Below are positions 9,091 through 16,997 of a stretch of 42,038 nt of DNA, in pieces. The notes beneath the pieces are model-generated. The model ran no database searches and was not told the origin of the DNA. It saw only the letters and a program-made list of their open reading frames with translations. How positions within the stretch are numbered: the stretch's first letter is position 1; every line of letters begins with the position of its first letter. A program made the position numbers and the translations under genes. The stretch is from Methanobrevibacter sp. (GTDB lineage: Archaea > Methanobacteriota > Methanobacteria > Methanobacteriales > Methanobacteriaceae): contig NZ_JAFUHT010000020.1 of the NCBI RefSeq assembly GCF_017468685.1, positions 1 to 42,038 on the forward strand, in the 5' to 3' direction.

Positions 9091-9576
9091 ATGACTTTAC
9101 AGTATCACGTTATCTCAACACTCGTTGAAGACAAGCCGGGAGTTTTGCAGAAAGTGGCCGGAATGTTTAACAGAAGAGGATTCAACATTGACAGCATAAC
9201 TGTTGGGAATTCAGAAGTGGAAGGTCTGTCCCGTATGGTAATTACAGTTCATGCTGATGAAAAAGATCTCGAACAAGTCACAAAGCAATTGAATAAATTA
9301 ATTGATGTTATCAAGATTAAAGATATTACTAAAAATGCCGTAAAAAGGGAATTATGCCTTGTTAAGGTAAATGTTCCTAATGCAAAAGCAAGAGCAGAAA
9401 TAATGCAATATTCAAATATTTTCAGAGCTCATATTTTGGATGTTACAGAAGAAGCATTGATGATTGAGCTTACCGGAGATAAGGAGAAGATTAATGCATT
9501 TATATCTTTAGTAGAAAACTTTGGTATTAAAAGAATAGCCCGTACAGGCCTTACAGCCATGTCAAGGGGGGTATAA
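9091..9576 (+). CDS. ilvN: Acetolactate synthase, small regulatory subunit
   Basis: A 161-residue regulatory partner of IlvB. The N-terminal ACT domain is clear (STLVEDKPGVLQKVAGMFNR, then GFNIDSITVG), and the C-terminal IlvN/IlvH domain follows (residues about 80-161). These subunits raise catalytic activity and confer feedback inhibition by valine or related amino acids. The start codon directly abuts the ilvB stop, and the carbonic anhydrase gene follows after one base, so all are co-transcribed. The last codons (TCAAGGGGGGTATAA) provide the ribosome site for the next gene. Confidence 0.96.
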   Translation: MTLQYHVISTLVEDKPGVLQKVAGMFNRRGFNIDSITVGNSEVEGLSRMVITVHADEKDLEQVTKQLNKLIDVIKIKDITKNAVKRELCLVKVNVPNAKARAEIMQYSNIFRAHILDVTEEALMIELTGDKEKINAFISLVENFGIKRIARTGLTAMSRGV

Positions 9577-9577
9577 A

Positions 9578-10105
9578 ATGACTATATTAGAAAATGTATT
9601 AAAAGACAATAAGGAATTTGTGGAAAACTTTGAAGGCGAAGAAATGTCTCACCATGCAGCTAAAAAATTAGCTATTTTAACTTGTATGGACTGCAGATTA
9701 ATTGATTTCTTTGAACCAGCACTCGGTCTTAAAAGAGGAGATGCAAAAATCGTTAGAAACGCTGGAAACTCTATTGTTGGTGAAGATGCAATCAGGTCCA
9801 TCGGAGCAGCTTTATACAACCTTGGCGCTGAAGAAGTGATGGTTGTAGGTCACACTGAATGTGGTATGGCAGGGGCTGATGCAGAAGCATTAAAAGAAAA
9901 AATGCTTGCACGTGGCATTAAAGAGGAAGACATTGCTAAATATGATTTGGCTGAATGGATTGGCGGATTTGAATCAGAAGAAGAAAACGTTAAAGACGTT
10001 GTTGAAAAAATCAAAAACCACCCGTTAATCCCAGATGTACCAGTACACGGTCTTATAATTGACATTGTTACAGGTGAGTTGAAAGTTTTAGTAGATGGTT
10101 ACTAA
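9578..10105 (+). CDS. cab: Beta-class carbonic anhydrase
   Basis: A 175-residue cytoplasmic zinc enzyme interconverting CO2 and bicarbonate. The zinc ligands are visible: C36 in LTCMDCR, then H92 and C95 in VVGHTECGM. The Asp-Arg pair of the active site is D38 and R40. The short length without extensions matches the archaeal plant-type Cab group. The gene lies between ilvN and ilvC, one base after ilvN with a ribosome site inside its end. Acetolactate synthase releases CO2, and many methanogen carboxylations need bicarbonate, so the placement may be meaningful or coincidental. A hairpin and T-tract sit at its stop codon. Confidence 0.95.
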   Translation: MTILENVLKDNKEFVENFEGEEMSHHAAKKLAILTCMDCRLIDFFEPALGLKRGDAKIVRNAGNSIVGEDAIRSIGAALYNLGAEEVMVVGHTECGMAGADAEALKEKMLARGIKEEDIAKYDLAEWIGGFESEEENVKDVVEKIKNHPLIPDVPVHGLIIDIVTGELKVLVDGY

Positions 10106-10130
10106 TCCATCTATTTATTTAATTTTTTTT
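10092..10130 (+). terminator. Hairpin plus T-tract at the end of the carbonic anhydrase gene
   Basis: TAGATGG (10092-10098) and CCATCTA (10107-10113) form a perfect 7-bp inverted repeat with the TAA stop codon in the 8-base loop. A T-rich run follows to about 10130. It would separate ilvBN-cab from ilvC. Confidence 0.65.
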
Positions 10131-10219
10131 AAATATTAAAAGTTACTTTTATTAACATTGAAAATCATATTTATTATGTGATATTTTATTAGATATCTTA
10201 ATTTTTACAAGTGATTATT

Positions 10220-11212
10220 ATGAAAATGTATTATGACGACGATGTAAATACAGATGCTCTTGAAGGAAAAACCATAGCAGTTATCGGTTACGGTTCCCAA
10301 GGAAGAGCACAATCCAGAAACATGGCTGACAGTGGAGCTAACGTTATTGTTGGTGTAAGAGAAAACGGTAGTTCTTGGAACTTAGTTCAAGAAGATGGAA
10401 TGACTGTAAAAACCATTGAAGATGCAGCAAAAGAAGCAGACATCATTCACATCTTACTTCCTGACGAAATCCAGGAAAAAGTATATGCAGAACAAATTGC
10501 ACCTTACGTTGAAGCTGGAAACACCATTTCATTCTCTCACGGTTACAACATTCATTTCGGTTTAATCAAACCTGATGAAACCGTAAACATTGTAATGTTT
10601 GCACCTAAAGGACCGGGATCTATGGTAAGAAGAACTTACGAAGAAGGATTCGGTATTCCAGGTTTAGTAGCAGTCGAACAGGACGCAACCGGTGACGCTT
10701 TACAATTAGCATTAGGTATGGCAAAAGCATGTGGCCTAACCAAAGCTGGTGTATTGGAAACCACTTTCAAAGAAGAAACTGAAACCGACCTTTTCGGTGA
10801 ACAAACAGTTTTATGTGGAGGAATCACTGAACTCATCAATGCAGGATTCACCACTTTAGTTGAAGCAGGTTATCAGCCTGAAATCGCTTACTTTGAAACC
10901 TGCCATGAAGTAAAATTAATCGTAGATTTAATCTATGAAAAAGGTTTCGCTGGAATGTGGACTGATGTAAGTAACACAGCTGAGTTTGGTGGATTGACCA
11001 GAGGTAATAAAATCATTACTGATGAAGCAAAAGAAGGTATGAAAGAAACCTTAAAACAAATCCAAGATGGTACATTCAAAAAAGAATGGGCTGATGAAAA
11101 TGCGACTGACGGAGCTAACTTAAAAGAAATGAGAGCTGCTGAAAGTCAAAAAGAAATTGAAATTGTCGGTACCAGACTTAGAAAAGCTTGTGGATTACAA
11201 AAAGATGATTAA
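10220..11212 (+). CDS. ilvC: Ketol-acid reductoisomerase
   Basis: A 330-residue enzyme for the second common step of branched-chain amino-acid synthesis, combining an Mg-dependent alkyl shift with NAD(P)H reduction. The Rossmann domain has [16 protein letters not shown] near the N terminus. The short-type (class I) C-terminal knotted domain contains [14 protein letters not shown] and [18 protein letters not shown] with the metal-binding acidic residues. I place the start at the ATG at 10220. The in-frame GTG at 10211 is part of the ribosome site AAGTGAT. It has its own AT-rich promoter region after the terminator of the preceding unit. Confidence 0.96.
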   Translation: MKMYYDDDVNTDALEGKTIAVIGYGSQGRAQSRNMADSGANVIVGVRENGSSWNLVQEDGMTVKTIEDAAKEADIIHILLPDEIQEKVYAEQIAPYVEAGNTISFSHGYNIHFGLIKPDETVNIVMFAPKGPGSMVRRTYEEGFGIPGLVAVEQDATGDALQLALGMAKACGLTKAGVLETTFKEETETDLFGEQTVLCGGITELINAGFTTLVEAGYQPEIAYFETCHEVKLIVDLIYEKGFAGMWTDVSNTAEFGGLTRGNKIITDEAKEGMKETLKQIQDGTFKKEWADENATDGANLKEMRAAESQKEIEIVGTRLRKACGLQKDD

Positions 11213-11236
11213 ATTCATCTTTTAAACTTTTTTTTA
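11200..11236 (+). terminator. Hairpin plus T-tract at the end of ilvC
   Basis: AAAAGATGA (11200-11208) and TCATCTTTT (11215-11223) form a perfect 9-bp inverted repeat with the TAA stop codon in the 6-base loop. A run of eight Ts follows. Confidence 0.75.
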
Positions 11237-11292
11237 TTATTCTGTTTTTATCATTAATTATATTTTTAATTGTTTTTTATGGGGAGTTTTAT

Positions 11293-12297
11293 ATGGCTTT
11301 TATTGGAATGGATCATGGTACAACTGGAATATCTTTTTGCATCATGTCTGATGAAGGCGAAGTGATTGATGTTTTTAAAATTGGAAGAGAAGAAAGTAAA
11401 AAAGGACTTGTTAGTGCAACTGAAGAGTTGACCAAACGGGTTGATTTAAATGAAGTTAAACTGATGGCTGTCACATATGCTATGGGGGATGGAATAAACC
11501 AGATTTTACCTGTAAGTCAGGTAAAGGACCGTGGAATATTGTCAATAAACGGTGCAGGTAAGGTTACTGGTGGCGGAACAAGTGTCTTTGATGAACTCGA
11601 ACAGTTAAACCTGCCTTTGATTATGATTCCGGGTCTTCACAAGGACTCTACTTCTTTGGACAGATTATTCAGAGCTGCATATTCACACCAGGCAAGTCCA
11701 GAAAAGGTAAGCATTTCATATAATGCGATTAAAGAAACCGGATGGAGCAATTTCATCGTTGCCGATATCTCATCAAACAGTGTGGATATCCTAATTGAAG
11801 ACGGTAAAATAAAAGGTGCAATCGATGCATGTCTGGGTGCAATGGGAATAGTTCACGGACCGCTTGATTTGGAGATGCTTAGAGATATAGATGAAAATGG
11901 TGCATCAGCCAACGGATGCTTTTCACATGCTGGAGCTATTAAGATTGCAGATATTGACGGTAAGGTTGCAAACATGAAGGATGAGCTTTTGAAAAACTAC
12001 CGTGAAGGGGATGAAAAGGCAAAGCTTGCAATCGATACATTAATCATGACTGTTGCAATGGAAATCGCCGGTTTGGATGTGGTATGTGGAAATCCGATTG
12101 AAGGAATAGTTTTAACTGGTTCTGTAGGCAGTGCAGCTGAACCGTTCAACTTTAAGGATGAAATTGATAAATACTTTAAGGGAAAATATGAGTTAAAAGT
12201 AATTTCAAAAGAATCTGGTGCAATCGGTGCGGCTCAAATAGCAATGGATGTTTATGGTGGTAGAAAAGAAATATTAGGTATTGAAGTTAATATCTAA
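11293..12297 (+). CDS. Methanogenesis marker protein 12
   Basis: A 334-residue protein that I recognise as marker protein 12, a family restricted to methanogens. It opens with MDHGTTGISF (residues 6-15), a phosphate-1-like loop of the sugar-kinase/Hsp70/actin ATPase fold. A second glycine-rich loop, IVLTGSVGSA, lies near residue 278, so nucleotide binding is likely. The biochemical role is not established. The GGGGAG ribosome site ends six bases before the ATG. Its TAA at 12295-12297 interlocks with the stop of the convergent Sm-like gene. Its position next to ilvC may reflect nothing more than local order. Confidence 0.9.
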   Translation: MAFIGMDHGTTGISFCIMSDEGEVIDVFKIGREESKKGLVSATEELTKRVDLNEVKLMAVTYAMGDGINQILPVSQVKDRGILSINGAGKVTGGGTSVFDELEQLNLPLIMIPGLHKDSTSLDRLFRAAYSHQASPEKVSISYNAIKETGWSNFIVADISSNSVDILIEDGKIKGAIDACLGAMGIVHGPLDLEMLRDIDENGASANGCFSHAGAIKIADIDGKVANMKDELLKNYREGDEKAKLAIDTLIMTVAMEIAGLDVVCGNPIEGIVLTGSVGSAAEPFNFKDEIDKYFKGKYELKVISKESGAIGAAQIAMDVYGGRKEILGIEVNI

Positions 12298-12491
12298 TCT
12301 TCTTTTAAACTAATAAAAATTATATTTCCGCCTTTGATGGTTTCAAGGCCATTATCATTTTCTAATACAAGATTTAAATAGTTATCAATAGCGATTACTT
12401 TACCTTCGGTCTGGTAATCTCCTCTTAAATCAACACTTACATATTTATTCTTAAATTGTGTAAAAAGTTTGTTTACATTATCTTCGCTCAT
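12294..12491 (-). CDS. Sm-like (LSm) RNA-binding protein
   Basis: A 65-residue protein covering a single Sm domain. The Sm1 part reads YVSVDLRGDYQTEGKVIAID, then NYLNLVLEN. The Sm2 part is the shorter LETIKGGNIIFISL, where canonical members have the IRG turn (here IKGGNI). Archaeal LSm proteins form heptameric or hexameric rings that bind U-rich RNA. The ribosome site AAGGAT is upstream on the minus strand. The protein is slightly shorter than the usual archaeal Sm1 (about 75 residues), so it may be a divergent paralogue rather than the main Sm protein of the cell. Confidence 0.82.
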   Translation of the reverse strand: MSEDNVNKLFTQFKNKYVSVDLRGDYQTEGKVIAIDNYLNLVLENDNGLETIKGGNIIFISLKED

Positions 12492-12537
12492 TATTTCAAA
12501 TCCTTGAGTTATCTATTTTTATTATGGAATTTCAACT

Positions 12538-12545
12538 TTAAATAG
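12538..12545 (+). promoter_or_regulatory. TATA-like box placing a transcript start at the mini-protein ATG
   Basis: TTTAAATA is centred about 27 bases upstream of the ATG at 12568, which is the distance expected between archaeal TATA box and transcription start. There is no ribosome binding site, consistent with a leaderless mRNA. A second AT-rich element (TTTATAATATATA) lies closer to the ATG and cannot be the box for the same start. Confidence 0.45.
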
Positions 12546-12567
12546 TTTGACATTTATAATATATACT

Positions 12568-12711
12568 ATGGCAATTAATCAATTAGAAGAAAATTTAGAA
12601 GCAATTACAAGAACAATTGAACAGTTAAAAAGAGATGGATGTAAGGACGAAGAAGTTTTAAATGATCTTCGCCAACAAAGAGATAAAATACTTAAAGATT
12701 TAAACTTATAG
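12568..12711 (+). CDS. 47-residue coiled-coil mini-protein
   Basis: ATG to TAG gives a 47-residue acidic/basic helical protein: LEENLEAITRTIEQLKRDG, a short turn, then EEVLNDLRQQRDKILKDL. The heptad-like spacing of Leu and Ile in both halves suggests a helical hairpin or dimeric coiled coil. A TATA-like box 27 bases upstream and the lack of a ribosome site suggest leaderless translation. It is convergent with surE, with stops 5 bases apart. It resembles the small helical-hairpin proteins common in methanogens, but I cannot name a family. Confidence 0.6.
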   Translation: MAINQLEENLEAITRTIEQLKRDGCKDEEVLNDLRQQRDKILKDLNL

Positions 12712-12716
12712 GTAAT

Positions 12717-13499
12717 CTATTCTAACCATTCACGTAATAGGTCAACATCACTTGTCTGATCAATTTTTATTGGTGTTACAGTGGTTTTGCCTAAATTACG
12801 TAAAGCATAACCGTCACTTCCAGGCTTATAATCAGTATATGGTTCGCCGCCTATCCAGTAGTATGGCTTTCCACGGGGATCAAGGCGTTTGTCCATTACA
12901 GGAAGATACATCCTTTCACTTAAGTGTGCAATTTCAAATTCATCATCTGAAGGGTTCGCAGGAATATTTACATTCAATATGTCAATTCCTTCAGGTAAAC
13001 CTTTTTTTAAAACGATTTTAGCTATTTTATTAAGCATTTTACCTGCAAATGAGAAGTTCACCTGGTTTTCACCGTTTTCGAATTTGATGTCGTCACGTGT
13101 GACCTCCTGTGATATAGCAATGGTTGGAATTCCAAAGCTTGCAGCTTCAATTGCAGCACCTAAAGTTCCTGATGTTGTAAGCTCGGCTTTACCGATGTTG
13201 AAACCGGTATTTATTCCTGAAATCATGATGTCAGGTTTCACATCCATTATTTCAAATAAAGCTATTGTCACAGCATCTGTTGGTGTTCCGGTAACGCCGT
13301 AGCCTTTGCTTCCATCTTTTAAAGTGTGTTCATTGACTCTTAAAGGTTCATATAATGTTAATGCATGACCTATTCCGCTTTGTTGTGTTTCGGGAGCAAC
13401 AACATAGGTTTCACATAAGTTTTCAACTGCCTTTTTACTTGCAAGTATTCCTGAAGCAGTTATTCCATCATCATTACTGATTAAAGCTTTCATATACAT
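12717..13499 (-). CDS. surE: 5'/3'-nucleotidase SurE
   Basis: A 260-residue metal-dependent nucleoside monophosphatase of the SurE family. The N-terminal metal motif is LISNDDGI. It is followed by SGIGHALT, by VTGTPTDAV, and by the family signature ISGINTGFNIG with SGTLGAAIEA further on. These motifs build the divalent-metal active site. The first ATG (13499) is two codons ahead of a second one. Neither has a ribosome site, and an AT-rich TATA-like stretch about 20-25 bases upstream suggests a leaderless transcript. SurE works in nucleotide salvage and stress survival in other organisms. Confidence 0.95.
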   Translation of the reverse strand: MYMKALISNDDGITASGILASKKAVENLCETYVVAPETQQSGIGHALTLYEPLRVNEHTLKDGSKGYGVTGTPTDAVTIALFEIMDVKPDIMISGINTGFNIGKAELTTSGTLGAAIEAASFGIPTIAISQEVTRDDIKFENGENQVNFSFAGKMLNKIAKIVLKKGLPEGIDILNVNIPANPSDDEFEIAHLSERMYLPVMDKRLDPRGKPYYWIGGEPYTDYKPGSDGYALRNLGKTTVTPIKIDQTSDVDLLREWLE

Positions 13500-13532
13500 T
13501 ATTCAGTATTTTGTTTTTAAATAATTTTAGGT

Positions 13533-14732
13533 TCAATTATCTTTCTCATTAATGGATCTGATAAGGAAATATGCAAAATATAATCTGTTAACAAAAGCAT
13601 ATTCTCCACTATTTTCCCTTCCAACAGATTCAATAATATTTAACTCTTTAACTCTTTGTAAAAATCTGTTTAATACTTTTTTTTCACTATCAATTAAAAT
13701 ATCATTAACTTCTGATTTTTGAAATTCCATTAGACCATATTTTCCTAGTTTAATGAGAATATCTTCGTAATGTTCGCTTCTGATTTTATTTAATTTTGCT
13801 TTAATCTGTTTGTTTCCTAATTCTATAGAAGCATCTAATATTCCTTCAATAGCAATTTTTTCATTAATTATTGCATCTTCTTCAATGTTCCATAATACTG
13901 ATTCACCAATTTGCTGCATAATTAATGGCATGCCCCAACTGTAGTATATCATGGCTTCCAATGATTTGTCATCTTTAAATTCATATCCCATATTTTCAAA
14001 GGTATATTTAAAAAATTCCTCAATCTCTTCATCTTCCAACTTGTCAATTTCTATTAATCTGAATATTCTGGAAAATGATTCATTTATCAAACATAAATTT
14101 TCAAATTCTTTAGGATAGCTTATTAAGGTAAATACTACCGGGATATGATATTCATTAAATTGTATTGATTCAAACAGACTTTTATACCAATTTGTGAATT
14201 CAACATTGTCTGATAATCCATTAATATCGTCAATTATAAAAAATATTCCTTTATTTTCAAAATTTTCACATATTTCTATAAGTAATTGTGCAAAATTACT
14301 TTTAATGTCATATATTAATGATTCTTGTTTTTCTAAAGAAAATCCATTTCCGGCAATTTTAATATCATTAATCCTTTTTAAAAATCCTATAAAATTTTTT
14401 CCCCAGTATCCTTTGTCGAATTCATCGGATAATTTCTCGATAAGTTTTAAAATTAGTTCTTCAACACTTGAACCGTCATTATTATTGAAATGTATTGGAA
14501 TCATTTGAAAATTATCTTCAGCTATTCTTGAAACATATTGAACAAATGAAGTTTTACCCATTCCACGTTTTCCTGTTATGAAAAAATGTTCCGGTGTGCC
14601 ATTTTTAATAACTCCTGGAAGATAACGTATGATTTTGATACAATCATTTCTCCTGCCTTTAAAATTTGATGGGGATACTGGTCTTCCTGGTTCAAAGGGA
14701 GTATCTGGAAAATCATTTAATGTAAATTGCAT
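13533..14732 (-). CDS. P-loop ATPase with C-terminal winged-helix-like region
   Basis: A 399-residue protein of the archaeal AAA/STAND-like ATPase group. Walker A is GKRGMGKT at residues 54-61. Walker B is GIFFIIDDI at about 162-170, with D168 and D169. A sensor-like segment, PVVFTLISYP, follows. The C-terminal part (from about residue 290) is helical with a winged-helix-like end (VLNRFLQRVKELNIIESVG). Such proteins couple ATP binding to nucleic-acid or protein remodelling, but the role of this subgroup is not known. It is divergently transcribed from the Mrr-like membrane protein across a 254-bp AT-rich gap. Confidence 0.8.
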   Translation of the reverse strand: MQFTLNDFPDTPFEPGRPVSPSNFKGRRNDCIKIIRYLPGVIKNGTPEHFFITGKRGMGKTSFVQYVSRIAEDNFQMIPIHFNNNDGSSVEELILKLIEKLSDEFDKGYWGKNFIGFLKRINDIKIAGNGFSLEKQESLIYDIKSNFAQLLIEICENFENKGIFFIIDDINGLSDNVEFTNWYKSLFESIQFNEYHIPVVFTLISYPKEFENLCLINESFSRIFRLIEIDKLEDEEIEEFFKYTFENMGYEFKDDKSLEAMIYYSWGMPLIMQQIGESVLWNIEEDAIINEKIAIEGILDASIELGNKQIKAKLNKIRSEHYEDILIKLGKYGLMEFQKSEVNDILIDSEKKVLNRFLQRVKELNIIESVGRENSGEYAFVNRLYFAYFLIRSINEKDN

Positions 14733-14850
14733 AATGAACAGTCCTTTTATATGAATTATAATTTTAATTATTTATTTTGTTTTTAAATTATATATACTTT
14801 ATCTATTATTTCTTTTTAAGAATTATTATCGTTAATTTTTTAAAATAATT

Positions 14851-14888
14851 ACAATATTGTTTTAACTTTGTAAATAAGTTATTTTACA
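14851..14888. promoter_or_regulatory. Palindromes between divergent ATPase and nuclease genes
   Basis: A perfect 10-bp palindrome ACAATATTGT (14851-14860) is followed by TGTAAA-N8-TTTACA (14869-14888). They lie in the AT-rich gap between the two divergent start codons and could be regulator sites. In DNA this AT-rich, short palindromes also occur by chance. Confidence 0.25.
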
Positions 14889-14986
14889 TTAAATTAGATG
14901 AAAATTATTTTTATTATAAAAAACTTTAATAACAATTTAATCTATAAAATATAATATTATTGTAAAAAACACATGCGGGTGGAAAC

Positions 14987-15901
14987 TTGGAAAAACCACA
15001 ATTAATTAATTTTATAGCGAAAGTAATGGAGGATTCTGGTTTTAAGGTTTATAAGAATTTTAAAACCTCTCAAAAAGTCATTGACATATACGCAATTCTA
15101 CCCACAACAATTGGGGACTTTGGTGTAGTTGTAGCGTGTAAAAATTATGAAAAAGAGTTCAGAATTGGTGTAGATGTCCTGAAGGAAATGGAAGATGTGC
15201 AGGCAAGCATTAAGGCTTCCAAGGTAACTATTGTCACTTCAGCGTATTTTTCCGAGCAGGCTAAAAACTATGCTCTTAGAAAAAACATCAAGCTCGTTGA
15301 CCGTGACAACCTTTTGGAACTTGCCAAAAAGTATCAGGACAGAACCAACCAGACAACTCTTGACAATACTCCTTATGACGGTGGAGCGGCAGCATATATC
15401 GATGAGGAATATCCGGAATATGCATATGATGCCTCTGATATGGAGTATCTGATGCAGAGAAGGAACAACAATCCTTATGTTTATCAAAACACTTTATACA
15501 GGCAGATTGATGAACCGCAAACAGGAGGATTATCTTCAATTTTAAATAGGGTTAACCGACAGAGAAGCAGTGGTAGCTTGGATCCTTACGGTCAAACCAA
15601 TCTGTATAACTATGATACAAGAGCATCTTCATTAGGTGTTGATTCAACAGTATTCAGGCTCATCAGCAATCCGATTGTTCTGGTGTTACTTGTTGTAATC
15701 TTTTCATACCTGATATCATTCATTGCAGGCAGCTTGCTTGGAATGGATTCAGGCATTACCGGTCTGATTGAAATGTTTGTTGCATTGGCACTATCTTATG
15801 GATTGTCATTGTACACTGATAGAAATGCTGATTTTATAGTGAAAGGAACATTTGTGTTCTTCATTTCATTAGTTATATTGATAATATTGATTTTCGTTTA
15901 A
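14987..15901 (+). CDS. Membrane-anchored Mrr-like restriction-endonuclease-fold protein
   Basis: A 304-residue protein. The N-terminal 115 residues look like an Mrr-type PD-(D/E)XK domain: a helix, a beta strand ending in D33 (KVIDIYAIL), and a strand with VVVACKNY where K52 would be the catalytic lysine. Strands such as KVTIVTSAYFSEQAKNYA and KLVDRDNLLELA are typical of this fold. The usual acidic residue two before the lysine is Ala50, so activity is doubtful. A Tyr/Asn/Gln-rich linker (about 125-215) leads to three C-terminal hydrophobic segments. The start is a TTG with a GGTGG ribosome site four bases upstream; a nearby ATG at 14973 is out of frame. A strong hairpin terminator follows. 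Confidence 0.75.
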   Translation: MEKPQLINFIAKVMEDSGFKVYKNFKTSQKVIDIYAILPTTIGDFGVVVACKNYEKEFRIGVDVLKEMEDVQASIKASKVTIVTSAYFSEQAKNYALRKNIKLVDRDNLLELAKKYQDRTNQTTLDNTPYDGGAAAYIDEEYPEYAYDASDMEYLMQRRNNNPYVYQNTLYRQIDEPQTGGLSSILNRVNRQRSSGSLDPYGQTNLYNYDTRASSLGVDSTVFRLISNPIVLVLLVVIFSYLISFIAGSLLGMDSGITGLIEMFVALALSYGLSLYTDRNADFIVKGTFVFFISLVILIILIFV

Positions 15902-15920
15902 AACTGTAGTGTGGTTTTCG

Positions 15921-15957
15921 GCAGTATGACTTTTCATACTGCTTTTGTGTTTTTTTT
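15921..15957 (+). terminator. Strong hairpin plus T-tract after the Mrr-like gene
   Basis: GCAGTATGA (15921-15929) and TCATACTGC (15934-15942) form a perfect 9-bp stem with a 4-base loop. A T-rich run (15943-15957) follows and reaches the stop codon of the convergent membrane-protein gene. Confidence 0.8.
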
Positions 15958-16996
15958 AACTATTTTTTAGGCTGATGATTATATAGGCTATTCCGATTAG
16001 GTATAAAAACCAGATCATGATGTCTGTTGGACCGGTTTCAATCCAGATTATGGTATGTGTCAGTATTATGGAATAGATTCCGATTCCAATTCCTTTTTTT
16101 ATCATGTGGATTAATCCTAAAAACAATCCCATAAACAACATCTGAATTGTAAGGCCAATGTATCCGAAATCAAGCATTACCGGTCCGAATAATGTAGATG
16201 TCAAACAGACAGTATACTTAAGCACATATTCACCGATGAATGTCCTTGGGCTTCCTGATGAAAATATCATGCCAAGAATATGGCCATGAGTTGTTCCGGC
16301 CAGCGGAATGATTTTTTCAAATACCTCAAGTGTAAATGCTGCACGGTAGAAAATAAGCTCCAGCGGATTGAGCGTCCAGTGCTGGCCTGCAATTGACTGT
16401 GAAGCGATGTATCCCACTGCCATAAGTCCTGCTATGATTATTGCAATGAAGAGAATTCCAAATTTTTTGGAAATCTTATCAAGATAATACAATGTTATAA
16501 ATGAACTTCCTAAAATCCCCAGAACGGAAGTTCTGTATCCGTTAAGACCAAATATCAATGCTCCTAGAATTATTAAAATCAGGTATTTTCTCTCATAATA
16601 TTTTGCAAGCAGGAAATTGAGGGCTATTAAAAACAGAGGATATGCAACTCTCCAGATGTTTGTTGTTGCATTGGCCTTAAGTGTGGAGTTGAATAATGGT
16701 ATTCCTCCCAGTAATATTATATTAAGTGTCTGCAGTATTAATGCAATGATTGTCAAGCTTAACAATAAGTTCTTTGATAAAAAATCGTATTTTTCTGTAT
16801 TTTCAATGTTTATCTTATGTTTTGAAATTATAAATCCTGCTGTAAATACTATGCATGCAAAAATAACAGTTAAAATAACTCCCATGTCTAGCGGGTCATC
16901 AAATCTGTAGTTGAATGATCCGACATATCCCATCGCCAGAAATGCAAGTATGCCTGCTACAACAATCAGTGGATTGAAAAAGTCATATTTTTTCAT
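15956..16996 (-). CDS. Polytopic membrane protein, oligosaccharide-repeat-unit-polymerase-like
   Basis: A 346-residue protein with about ten to eleven hydrophobic segments and a larger polar loop in the second half (about 205-255, including AGQHWTLNPLELIFYRAAF and SSGSPRTFIGEYV). This topology and the loop fit Wzy/O-antigen-polymerase-like proteins, which join lipid-linked glycan repeats outside the membrane. In a pseudomurein methanogen a cell-wall or surface-glycan role is plausible, but only as an inference. It follows the a,c-diamide synthase gene after one base, so the two are co-transcribed although the functions appear unrelated. Confidence 0.6.
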   Translation of the reverse strand: MKKYDFFNPLIVVAGILAFLAMGYVGSFNYRFDDPLDMGVILTVIFACIVFTAGFIISKHKINIENTEKYDFLSKNLLLSLTIIALILQTLNIILLGGIPLFNSTLKANATTNIWRVAYPLFLIALNFLLAKYYERKYLILIILGALIFGLNGYRTSVLGILGSSFITLYYLDKISKKFGILFIAIIIAGLMAVGYIASQSIAGQHWTLNPLELIFYRAAFTLEVFEKIIPLAGTTHGHILGMIFSSGSPRTFIGEYVLKYTVCLTSTLFGPVMLDFGYIGLTIQMLFMGLFLGLIHMIKKGIGIGIYSIILTHTIIWIETGPTDIMIWFLYLIGIAYIIISLKNS

Positions 16997-16997
16997 A

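Noticed and set aside
10211-10219. GTG start three codons upstream for ilvC (the same pattern occurs at 28514 and 39177)
   Set aside because: The GTG is part of the ribosome binding site, and the downstream ATG or GTG has correct spacing.
13533-15901. ATPase plus nuclease as a classical restriction or phage-defence system
   Set aside because: No methyltransferase or specificity gene nearby, the nuclease lacks the normal acidic residue, and the genes are divergent rather than an operon.
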